Below are positions 48,004-54,772 of a DNA stretch of 64,000 nucleotides, in pieces. Under the pieces are notes generated by a model. That model saw only the letters and a program-made list of their open reading frames with translations. It was not told where the DNA came from and ran no database searches. The stretch's first letter is position 1. Each line of letters begins with the position of its first letter. Origin of the DNA: Methylobacterium sp. Leaf91 (GTDB taxonomy: Bacteria > Pseudomonadota > Alphaproteobacteria > Rhizobiales > Beijerinckiaceae); the NCBI RefSeq assembly GCF_001422815.1, contig NZ_LMMP01000050.1, forward strand, positions 124,113 to 188,112, written 5' to 3'. A program made the position numbers and the translations under genes.

Positions 48004-48792
48004 TCACGGGTTGAGGTGGCGCAGGGCCGCGGCGTGTAGCCGGACGTCCCCGGCGGCGACGATGCGGCCGCCCTTCGCGGCCGAACTTCCATCCCAGGCG
48101 GTGATGACGCCGCCGGCACCCTCGATGATCGGGATCAGCGCGACGATGTCGTGCGGCTTCAAGCCGGCCTCCACCACGAGGTCGATCTGCCCCGCCGCGA
48201 GCATGCAATAGGCGTAGCAATCGGTGCCGTAGCGCGACATCCGCACCGCGCCCTCGATGCTTTGGAAGCGATCCTGCTCGTCGCCCGGCGCGAACAGGCG
48301 CGGGTCCGTGGTGGCGAGCAGCGCATCGGCGAGGCGCTCGCAGCGGCGGGTCATGAGCTTGCGCGGGCCGCGAATGCCGTGGAACGTGGCACTGGCTCCA
48401 TCGCCCACGAAGCGCTCGCCGAGATAGGGCTGGTTCATCAGCCCGCGCACCGGCACGCCGTCATGGAGCAGGCCGATTAGCGTTCCCCAGGTGGGGAGCC
48501 CCGTGATGAAGGCGCGAGTGCCGTCGATCGGGTCGAGGACCCAGACGCATTCGGCATCCGCATGGTCGGAGCCGAACTCCTCGCCGACGATGCCGTGGGT
48601 GGGGAAGGTGCTCCTGATCCGGCCGCGCAGGATGGTCTCCGCCGCCCGATCGGCTTCGGTGACCGGATCGAAGGCGCCGGTGCCCCTGCCCTTGTCGTCC
48701 ATGCCGAACGAAGCGCGGAAGAAGGGCAGGATGGCCTGACCCGACTCGGTGGCGAGATCTTCCATGAACCGTGCGAGATCGACGACGCTCAT
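48004..48792 (-). CDS. hisN: Histidinol-phosphatase (inositol-monophosphatase family)
   Basis: This 262-residue metal-dependent phosphatase of the IMPase fold has the metal ligands GEE (70-72) and DPIDGT (87-92), plus the C-terminal Asp in LKPHDIVALIPIIEGAGG. Its wording is closest to the HisN type of histidinol-phosphatase (inner stretches GTGAFDPVTEADRAAE and FITGLPTWGTLIGLLHDG), which performs the penultimate step of histidine synthesis in many Alphaproteobacteria. A general inositol monophosphatase is the alternative. AGGAGG is located 7 bases before the ATG at 48792, so that start is firm. Confidence 0.78.
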   Translation of the reverse strand: MSVVDLARFMEDLATESGQAILPFFRASFGMDDKGRGTGAFDPVTEADRAAETILRGRIRSTFPTHGIVGEEFGSDHADAECVWVLDPIDGTRAFITGLPTWGTLIGLLHDGVPVRGLMNQPYLGERFVGDGASATFHGIRGPRKLMTRRCERLADALLATTDPRLFAPGDEQDRFQSIEGAVRMSRYGTDCYAYCMLAAGQIDLVVEAGLKPHDIVALIPIIEGAGGVITAWDGSSAAKGGRIVAAGDVRLHAAALRHLNP

Positions 48793-48940
48793 CGACGGGC
48801 CTCCTGTCCGAACCGTGTCCGCCACGGAAGCGACGATGGGCCGGCCGCGTCAAGCCCGATAGGCCCCGAACGACCGCCATGACCCCGGTGGTTCGACCGC
48901 CATCGCCCGGCCTTTCGACCGCAACGGAGCGCCTCTTCCG

Positions 48941-50986
48941 TCAGGTCGCCAGGGCGGCCGTGACGGGGGCCGATGGCGGTGGCTCGGGCGCGGACGAGCC
49001 CGCCTTGTCGGCCCCCACAATCGTGCCGGCCTGGGCGAGGACGGCCTGCAATGTGGAATCGAGGGACGAGACGTGCACGTCGCCGCCGATCGCCGCGCGC
49101 TGACCTTCGTCGTTGAGGATCTCGTGATCCGCCTGCCACAGGCCGACGACGATGGGCAGGTCCGGCATGCGCCGCTTCAGCCGCCCGACGAGGCGGCGCA
49201 GATGCGTCGGCTCCCCGCTGATGGCGAGCGACACGATGCAGATCATCCGGGCCGGGCCGGGATCGAAACTGTCGATCTGGGCTCGCGCCACATCGGAGAA
49301 GGGCACGATTCGCGTGCCGATGCCGCGCTTGCTCAGGAGTTGGGCCAGGATCGAGCAGGCCGATTCGTCGACGAAGCTGCGCCCCGTCACGCACAGGACC
49401 GCACCGTCCTGCTTCCAGGCCTCGGGGATGTCCTCGGGAATGGCGAAGTCGTCGTCGGGCACCTCGGTCTCCCGGCGGTCGAGCCCGGCGATGAGAACCG
49501 CGACCGTGTCCCGGATATCGTTCTTCTGCTCCGGGGTGAGCACGCCGCGGGCCGCGTCACGGGCAGCGAGTTCCAGGCCCTTCAGCACCACGTCGTCGTA
49601 ATAGGAGGAGAGTGAGCACTCCTTGAGGATCAGCTCGGCATGCTCCTCGGCCTCTTCCGGGTCGTCGGCGAGGATGCGTTGGTAGAAGTTCTCCACCGGG
49701 GTCAGGGCAGGCCGGTCGCCGAACAGCACGTCGAGGAATTCGAGCTTGTCCACATGGCGGCCGAGAACGACGAGGCAGACGGTGAGCGGCGTCGACAGCA
49801 GCAGGCCGACGGGTCCCCACAGCCATGTCCAGAACAGCGCCGAGACCAGCACGGCGAAGGGCGACATGCCGGTGGACTGGCCATAAAGCATCGGCTCGAT
49901 GACATGCCCCGTCAGTGGTTCGAGGATGAGGAACACCGCCAGCGTGGCGATGACCATCGACCAGCCGGGATCGACCGCCGCCGCCAGCGCCAGGGGGAAC
50001 AGGGCCGCCAGGGCCGCGCCGATATAGGGCACGAACCGCATCAGCGCCGAGAAGATGCCCCATAGGGCCGGGTTGGGCACGCCGATGATGTAGAGACAGA
50101 TCCCGATCACCACGCCGAAGGCGGCGTTGAGCGCGAGCTGCACCAGGAAGTAGCGGCTGAGACGCCGCGCGGCATCGTCCATCGCCACGGTGGTCCGGTG
50201 GAGATCGCTCGACCCGACGAGGCGGATCATGCGGTCGCGCAGATCCTCCCTCTGCATCAGCAGGAACAGCAGCACGATGAAGACGATGCCGATGGTGGCC
50301 AGCGGATGCAGGATCGGCGACAGGATGGTGTTGGCCAGCGCCAGCGGGTCCGGCGCCCGCTCCTTCATCTCGACGAGGACCGGTTTCTCGGGCGGCGGAG
50401 CGTTGGGCTTCCCGGCCTCGGGCTTCGGAGTCTCGGGCTTCGTGCTCTCCTCCCCGCCCTGATGCATGGTCCGGCCGATATTGGCGACGTACTCGGCCAT
50501 CCGCCCGGCCGGGCTGTCGCGCAGGCCCTCGGCCTTCTGCTCGATGGTCGCGCGGTAGCGGGGCACATCCTTGGCCAGATCCGCCAGCTGGACGCCGATG
50601 AGGGTGGCCAAAGCCGCCGCGACCCCGAGCGCCATGACGACGGAGGTCGCCACCGACAGGAATCGTCCGAAGCGCAGGCGCCGCAGCAGGTAGACGATGG
50701 GGCCCAGCACGAAGGAGAGCAGGACCGCGATGGCGATGGGAATGAGGACGTCGCGGCCGATATAGAGGCCGGAGACGATCAGCGCGGTGACGATGAGGGG
50801 CGAAACCAGCGAGGGCGGGAGCGATTCGGCCGCCGCGATGCGCGTTGCCCGGGGCGGCAGCATCGGATCCCGCAGTGGCGTCGCACGGGAGATGCCGGTT
50901 TTGCCACTCGTGGAACTCTTGGCACCCGCGGACCCCGCCTTCGGCGCCTGCGGCGATGCGGCTTCAGCCGGGGTGGGTGTCGCCAT
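48941..50986 (-). CDS. AI-2E family transporter with a large C-terminal cytoplasmic extension
   Basis: This 681-residue protein has a low-complexity Ala/Pro N-terminus (1-50) and an AI-2E transporter domain with about eight membrane helices (about 55-430: GRDVLIPIAIAVLLSFVLGP, then FGVVIGICLYIIGVPNPALW, PYIGAALAALFPLALAAAVD and GPVGLLLSTPLTVCLVVLGR). A cytoplasmic part of about 240 residues follows. Its end (about 550-670, VLCVTGRSFVDESACSILAQ then LPIVVGLWQADHEILNDEGQ) has alternating strands and helices like a Rossmann-type sensor domain. The family includes the AI-2 exporter TqsA and ion antiporters; the substrate here is unknown. The usual family length is about 350-400, so the extension is exceptional. 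Confidence 0.85.
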   Translation of the reverse strand: MATPTPAEAASPQAPKAGSAGAKSSTSGKTGISRATPLRDPMLPPRATRIAAAESLPPSLVSPLIVTALIVSGLYIGRDVLIPIAIAVLLSFVLGPIVYLLRRLRFGRFLSVATSVVMALGVAAALATLIGVQLADLAKDVPRYRATIEQKAEGLRDSPAGRMAEYVANIGRTMHQGGEESTKPETPKPEAGKPNAPPPEKPVLVEMKERAPDPLALANTILSPILHPLATIGIVFIVLLFLLMQREDLRDRMIRLVGSSDLHRTTVAMDDAARRLSRYFLVQLALNAAFGVVIGICLYIIGVPNPALWGIFSALMRFVPYIGAALAALFPLALAAAVDPGWSMVIATLAVFLILEPLTGHVIEPMLYGQSTGMSPFAVLVSALFWTWLWGPVGLLLSTPLTVCLVVLGRHVDKLEFLDVLFGDRPALTPVENFYQRILADDPEEAEEHAELILKECSLSSYYDDVVLKGLELAARDAARGVLTPEQKNDIRDTVAVLIAGLDRRETEVPDDDFAIPEDIPEAWKQDGAVLCVTGRSFVDESACSILAQLLSKRGIGTRIVPFSDVARAQIDSFDPGPARMICIVSLAISGEPTHLRRLVGRLKRRMPDLPIVVGLWQADHEILNDEGQRAAIGGDVHVSSLDSTLQAVLAQAGTIVGADKAGSSAPEPPPSAPVTAALAT

Positions 50987-51111
50987 GTCGGTTCCGTCTC
51001 AACGCTACGCACACGATGTCGCGGCAATCTCGCCAGCGTAATCGCCATGAGGAACGGAGTATCGACGGGAAACGATCCCTGCTTCCTGCAAGCTTTGCAT
51101 TCATTCTGGAA

Positions 51112-51879
51112 TCAGGCGGCGTTGAACGCGGCCAGTGCGAAGCCCGCTTCTTCGAGGGCGAGCCTGACCGCGCGCGCCGTCTCCACCGCTCGTGGCGTAT
51201 CCCCATGGACGCAGATCGTGTCGATGGACACCGCGATCCGCTGGCCGGACAGGGTGATCACCGCCCCCTCCTCCACCATGCGGCGGACCCGCGCCGCCGC
51301 CTCGGCCGCATCGTGGATGACGGCTCCGGGCCGCGAGCGTGCGCAGAGTTGCCCGTCCTCTTCATAGGCCCGGTCGGCATAGATTTCCCGCACCACGGCG
51401 AGACCGGCATCTAGCGCCGCGCGCTCGGCCGCGAGTTCCGGCATCACCACCAGGGGCAGGGTCCGGTCGACGGCGAGGACCGCCCGCGCGAGAGCCTTCG
51501 CCACATCCGCATCGGCGTTCGACAGGTTGGCGAGGGCTCCGTGCGCCTTCACATGGGTGACGCGATGATGGCCGAGGGCCGCACAGGCCTGGAGCGCGCC
51601 GATCTGGTAGGCCACCCCGGCCTCGATCTCCCCCGCGCTCTCGGCGATGACGCGACGTCCAAAACCGCGAAGATCCTGAAATCCCGGATGGGCGCCGATA
51701 AACACGCCGCGCGCCCGCGCCGCCGAGGCGGTGGCGACCATGATCGAAGGATCGCCGCCATGGAAGCCGCAGGCGACGTTGGCCGAGGTGACGAGATCGA
51801 GGAGCGCCGTGTCGTCGCCGAGCGTGTAGGGCCCGTAGCCCTCGCCGAGATCGGCGTTGAGATCGATGCGGCGGCTCAT
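51112..51879 (-). CDS. pxpA: 5-Oxoprolinase subunit PxpA (LamB/YcsF family)
   Basis: This 255-residue protein has the YcsF/PxpA pattern: RIDLNADLGEGYGPYTLGDD, SANVACGFHGGDPSIMVATA, GAHPGFQDLRGFGRRVIAES, and a tail with CVHGDTPRAVETARAVRLAL. PxpA works with PxpB and PxpC to cleave 5-oxoproline to glutamate using ATP. The pxpB/pxpC genes are not adjacent: the next downstream gene is the AI-2E family protein (125 bases away). The ATG at 51879 overlaps the stop codon of the XRE gene, suggesting coupled translation. Confidence 0.9.
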   Translation of the reverse strand: MSRRIDLNADLGEGYGPYTLGDDTALLDLVTSANVACGFHGGDPSIMVATASAARARGVFIGAHPGFQDLRGFGRRVIAESAGEIEAGVAYQIGALQACAALGHHRVTHVKAHGALANLSNADADVAKALARAVLAVDRTLPLVVMPELAAERAALDAGLAVVREIYADRAYEEDGQLCARSRPGAVIHDAAEAAARVRRMVEEGAVITLSGQRIAVSIDTICVHGDTPRAVETARAVRLALEEAGFALAAFNAA

Positions 51880-52121
51880 GCGGCCCGTGCCGGCCGCGCC
51901 CGCAGCATCACCCCGAACCCTTCGTCCTCGTTGCCGATGAAACGGACGCCCTCCCCTTCGAGGGCGTTGCGGATGGCGTCGAGCGTCCGGTTGCGCGGGG
52001 CGACCTGGTCGCTTTCGATCATGTTGAGAGTGACGATGGAGAGGGAGGCCCGCGCCGCGAGCGTCCCTTGCGTCCATTTCAGCAGCCCGCGCCCGGCGCG
52101 GATCTGAGCGGATGTGATCAT
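51876..52121 (-). CDS. Small XRE-family helix-turn-helix regulator
   Basis: This 81-residue DNA-binding protein has an XRE-type helix-turn-helix: ITSAQIRAGRGLLKWTQGTL (helices 1-2), ARASLSIVTLNMIESDQVAP (recognition helix) and RNRTLDAIRNALEGEGVRFI, the usual dimer-helix end. Its start is taken at the ATG at 52121 with no strong ribosome site. It is directly coupled to pxpA by ATGA overlap, so it may control that gene or be co-regulated with it. Its 5' side faces the start of the Y-RNA array. Confidence 0.84.
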   Translation of the reverse strand: MITSAQIRAGRGLLKWTQGTLAARASLSIVTLNMIESDQVAPRNRTLDAIRNALEGEGVRFIGNEDEGFGVMLRARPARAA

Positions 52122-52164
52122 GCGAAGGAGATGGACCGAACTGTAAGATTTTTCAAGTTTCGGC

Positions 52165-52192
52165 TTGACTGGACCGGAGCGCAACTCTAATC
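52165..52192 (+). promoter_or_regulatory. Candidate sigma-70 promoter of the Y-RNA array
   Basis: TTGACT at 52165-52170 is a good -35 box, and TCTAAT (52186-52191) or CTAATC (52187-52192) 15-16 bases later could be the -10. Expected initiation near 52198-52202 falls just before the first hairpin unit at 52207. The spacing is at the short end of the normal range. Confidence 0.5.
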
Positions 52193-52206
52193 ACCCCGCC
52201 ATCGGC

Positions 52207-52311
52207 CTGCCGGGCCGGTGATCGAGGGTTATCGCACCATTTCCGACGTCCGCGGTCGCGAGCCGTGGTGGCCTCGAGGCCCAGTCGTCCTCGATCGTTC
52301 ATGACCGGCAG
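52207..52311 (+). ncRNA. Y-RNA-like unit 1
   Basis: Outer stem CTGCCGG (52207-52213) pairs with CCGGCAG (52305-52311). Then comes an asymmetric internal loop (5' GCCGGT, 3' GTTCATGA), inner stem GATCGAGG (52220-52227) with CCTCGATC (52289-52296), and GGTTATC at its 3' end (52227-52233). The 60-base insert holds GGCC-TCGA-GGCC and a CACCA/TGGTG pairing, but no clear T-arm or D-arm. It shares the architecture and the GGGCCG/TTATC and CATG boxes of units 2-5 while its stem bases differ, so the pairing is maintained by covariation. It probably binds Ro60 through the looped stem. Confidence 0.62.
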
Positions 52312-52328
52312 ACCAGATTGCCTCACCG

Positions 52329-52400
52329 GCGCGGGCCGGCGGGGGCTCGGTTATCACCTCTCATGTGAAACCGCCCGAGCCCCATTCGACATGTCCGCGT
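52329..52400 (+). ncRNA. Y-RNA-like unit 2 (minimal, no tRNA-like module)
   Basis: This is a short unit of 72 bases. Outer stem GCGCGGGC (52329-52336) pairs with GTCCGCGT (52393-52400) with two G-U pairs. Inner stem GGGGCTCGG (52342-52350) pairs perfectly with CCGAGCCCC (52375-52383), and GGTTATC overlaps its end (52349-52355). The apical part is only 24 bases, with at most a 4-bp TCAC/GTGA hairpin. It keeps the Ro60-type stem but lacks an effector module, unlike units 3-5. It is followed by 122 bases before unit 3, which hold a strong bipartite hairpin (GTCGCC/GGCGAC and TTCGCC/GGCGAA, 52460-52499). Confidence 0.65.
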
Positions 52401-52522
52401 CCCTCGCCATTCGGTCCATGCCACGGACGGAGCAACGCATGAAGAAAGTCGACCTAAGCGTCGCCGCGTTCGCCTGTCTCGGGGGCGAAAGCCGGCGACC
52501 GACCCGTCTGTGATCCGGCGCT

Positions 52523-52636
52523 CCGCGCGGGCCGCTGACGAACGGTTATCTTTGGGATGAAGGGCTTTCGAGCCCTGGGGTTCGACCCCCCGACGGCCTC
52601 GCGGCCGATCCGTTCGCCTCGACCATGTCCGCGCGG
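52523..52636 (+). ncRNA. Y-RNA-like unit 3 with T-arm and closed acceptor-like hairpin
   Basis: Outer stem CCGCGCGGGC (52523-52532) pairs with GTCCGCGCGG (52627-52636, one G-U). Inner stem CGAACGG (52539-52545) pairs perfectly with CCGTTCG (52610-52616), then GGTTATC. The insert contains hairpin AGGGCT-TTCG-AGCCCT (52561-52576), a T-arm-like GGGG-TTCGACC-CCCC (52577-52591) and CGGCC-TCGC-GGCCG (52594-52607), an acceptor-like stem closed by a loop. There is no D-arm. Unit 4 follows 110 bases later; that gap holds hairpin GCGAGCC-TCCT-GGCTCGC (52697-52714). Confidence 0.75.
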
Positions 52637-52746
52637 CCATAGGCCGGATTCACCGACAATCCCTCATCGTCGACGTTTCCGTCGCCTTCGCGCGGTGCGA
52701 GCCTCCTGGCTCGCGTCCGAGCGTCCGCGCTGGAACCCGAGCGGTC

Positions 52747-52881
52747 CGTGCGGGCCGACAGGGGACGGTTATCGGTAGAGCGCCGCGGGGCTCGCCTCGC
52801 GGAGGTTGCGGATTCGAATTCCGCCGGGGCCGTCGCGGTCCCGAAGCTCATGACACCGTCCCTCGAACACATGCCCGCATG
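52747..52881 (+). ncRNA. Y-RNA-like unit 4 with T-arm and partial tRNA mimicry
   Basis: Outer stem CGTGCGGGC (52747-52755) pairs with GCCCGCATG (52873-52881, one G-U). Inner stem GGGACGGT (52762-52769) pairs perfectly with ACCGTCCC (52855-52862), overlapping GGTTATC. The module has an arm CCGCG/CGCGG (52783-52802), a perfect T-arm GCGGA-TTCGAAT-TCCGC (52808-52824) and an acceptor-like hairpin CGGGGCCG/CGGTCCCG (52825-52843). A GGTAGAGC box sits on the 5' side (52774-52781), whose GAGC can pair with GCTC (52846-52849), giving D-arm-like pairing across the module. Confidence 0.78.
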
Positions 52882-52914
52882 GCCGACCCGGATCGGCGAG
52901 CGGATCACCCCATC

Positions 52915-53046
52915 GGCCGCGCGGGCCGACGCGGCAGGATTATCGACGTCTTGTGTCGCGGGTTCGACTCCCGCCGGGCAGCGATGCCCGTAGCTCAGAC
53001 GGTAGAGCAAAGACCCCTCCTGCCACCGACCCATGCCCGCGCGGCC
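52915..53046 (+). ncRNA. yrlA: Y-RNA-like unit 5 (YrlA-type, permuted tRNA mimic)
   Basis: Outer stem GGCCGCGCGGGC (52915-52926) pairs perfectly with GCCCGCGCGGCC (53035-53046). Inner stem GGCAGGA (52933-52939) pairs with TCCTGCC (53018-53024). Inside is a tRNA in circularly permuted order: T-arm GCGGG-TTCGACT-CCCGC (52958-52974), acceptor-like stem CGGGCA-GCGA-TGCCCG (52975-52990, GNRA-type loop in place of the ends), TA, then D-arm GCTC-AGACGGTA-GAGC (52993-53008). T-loop TTCGA and D-loop GG are intact, so D/T docking and tRNA modification are plausible, as known for the YrlA subfamily. The unit ends 46 bases before the rsr start codon. Confidence 0.88.
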
Positions 53047-53092
53047 CCAACGAACCACCGGGCAAGAGGCCCCGTGGAGGAAGGAGCGAGCG

Positions 53093-54706
53093 ATGATGTC
53101 CTATGCCAAGCTGTTCTCGCTCCGGCGCAATCCGCAGTCGGAGCCCATTCCCCGTACCGTGCCGAACTCGGCCGGCGGACACGCCTTCCCGGTGAGCGAC
53201 TGGACGCGGCTCGACCGTTTCCTGGTGCTCGGCTCCGAGGGCGGCTCGTACTATGCCGGCCCCGTCGCTTTGACGCGCGACAATGCCCGGGCCGTGCTGC
53301 GGTGCCTCGCGGAAGACGGCCCGCGCGTGGTCGCCGCCATCGTGGCGGTGAGCGAGGCCGGACGGGCTCCGAAGCAGGATCCGGCGATCTTCGCCCTGGC
53401 GCTCGCCGCCTCGGCGGAGGGCGAGCATGCCCTCGCCACCCGCCGGGCCGCTCTGGCCGCCCTTCCGCGCGTCTGCCGCACGGGTACGCACCTGTTCCAG
53501 TTCGCGTCCGCCGTCGAGGCGATGCGCGGCTGGGGCCGTGGCCTGCGCCGCGCGGTGGCCGACTGGTATGTCGCCCGCCCCGTGGAGGCCCTTGCCTACC
53601 AGGCGGTGAAGTATCGTTCGCGCAACGGCTGGTCGCACCGCGATCTGCTGCGGCTGGCTCATCCGGAGACGGGCGAGCCGGATCGCGCCGCCCTGTTCGA
53701 CTGGATCTGCCGCGGCACCCTGGCCGAGGCGGCGCCGGCGCTCGTCCACGCCTTCGCCTCGGTGCAGGCGCCGGGCGTCAACGGGGCTTCGGCCGCGGCG
53801 ATGATCCGCACGCACGGCCTGCCGTGGGAGGCGCTGCCGACCGAGCTGATGACGAGCCGGGCGGTGAACGAGGCGCTGATCGAGCGCATGCCGGTGGGAG
53901 CCCTCGTGCGTCACCTCGGGCGGCTCACGGCTTCGGGCGTGCTCGCCCCCTTCTCGGAGGGGACCGAGCATGTCCGGGCGGTACTGTCGGACCGGACGCG
54001 CATCCTCGATGCGCGCCTCCATCCGATGGCGCTGCTCATGGCGCTCAAGACCTACGCGTCGGGGCGCGGTGAGCGCGGCCGGCTCTCCTGGGAGCCGGTG
54101 GCCGCCATCGTCGAGGCGCTGAACGCCGCGTTCTACACGGCGTTCGCGTCGGTGACGCCCACCGGCAAGCGTCTCGTCCTGGCCCTCGATGTGTCGGGGT
54201 CCATGGCGACGGGAGGCGTGGCCGGGTCTTCGCTCACCCCGCGTGAGGCGGCCGCCGCGATGGCGCTCGTCACCGCGGCGACCGAGGAGCACTGCCAGGT
54301 CGTCGGCTTCACGGCCGGTGCCGGCCGACGCCGGAACGAGGGCACGGCGCTGACCGCGCTGCCGATCGGGCCGTCGATGCGGCTCGACGCGGCGGTGGCG
54401 GCCACGGCCGACCTGCCCTTCGGCGGGACGGATTGCTCGTTGCCCATGCGCTGGGCCCTCGAGCGGAACGTCAAGGCCGACGCCTTCGTGGTCTACACCG
54501 ACTCGGAGACGTGGGCGGGGCCGGTCCACCCGGTGGAGGCCCTGCGCGCGTACCGGCGGAAGACCGGGATCGACGCCAAGCTCGTGGTCGTGGGGCTCGT
54601 CTCCAACGGCTTCAGCATCGCCGACCCGGCGGATGCCGGCATGCTCGACGTGGTCGGCTTCGACGCCGCGGCGCCGGCGCTGATCGCGGATTTCCTCCGC
54701 GCCTGA
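53093..54706 (+). CDS. rsr: Ro60 orthologue (TROVE domain and vWA domain protein)
   Basis: This 537-residue RNA-binding protein has an N-terminal TROVE domain of helical repeats (about 20-350, including VPNSAGGHAFPVSDWTRLDR, YQAVKYRSRNGWSHRDLLRL and the HPMALLMALKTYASGRGERG turn). A C-terminal von Willebrand A domain follows with an intact MIDAS motif DVSGS (366-370) and later DCSLPMRWALER and VYTDSETW. Ro60 rings bind Y RNA on the outside and misfolded RNA in the hole; in bacteria Y RNA tethers Ro60 to PNPase or other effectors. The start follows GGAGGAAGGAG (53076-53086); ATG at 53093 or 53096. Five Y-RNA-like units lie upstream. No rtcB/rtcA or pnp gene is near. Confidence 0.94.
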   Translation: MMSYAKLFSLRRNPQSEPIPRTVPNSAGGHAFPVSDWTRLDRFLVLGSEGGSYYAGPVALTRDNARAVLRCLAEDGPRVVAAIVAVSEAGRAPKQDPAIFALALAASAEGEHALATRRAALAALPRVCRTGTHLFQFASAVEAMRGWGRGLRRAVADWYVARPVEALAYQAVKYRSRNGWSHRDLLRLAHPETGEPDRAALFDWICRGTLAEAAPALVHAFASVQAPGVNGASAAAMIRTHGLPWEALPTELMTSRAVNEALIERMPVGALVRHLGRLTASGVLAPFSEGTEHVRAVLSDRTRILDARLHPMALLMALKTYASGRGERGRLSWEPVAAIVEALNAAFYTAFASVTPTGKRLVLALDVSGSMATGGVAGSSLTPREAAAAMALVTAATEEHCQVVGFTAGAGRRRNEGTALTALPIGPSMRLDAAVAATADLPFGGTDCSLPMRWALERNVKADAFVVYTDSETWAGPVHPVEALRAYRRKTGIDAKLVVVGLVSNGFSIADPADAGMLDVVGFDAAAPALIADFLRA

Positions 54707-54772
54707 CAGGGGAGACGGACGGCACGCCGCCCGTCTCCCGCATGCCCGGATGAGGGCCGCTCTCGGCAAACC

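Noticed and set aside
52958..53008. T-arm, acceptor and D-arm sequences suggesting an ordinary tRNA gene
   Set aside because: The 3' half comes before the 5' half, the acceptor strands are joined by a GCGA loop and there is no anticodon arm, so it cannot be a normal tRNA; it fits a YrlA-type mimic.
52546..53058. Minus-strand open frame over the Y-RNA array
   Set aside because: It is Arg/Pro-rich, low in family likeness and explained by high GC; the RNA pairing patterns explain the bases better.
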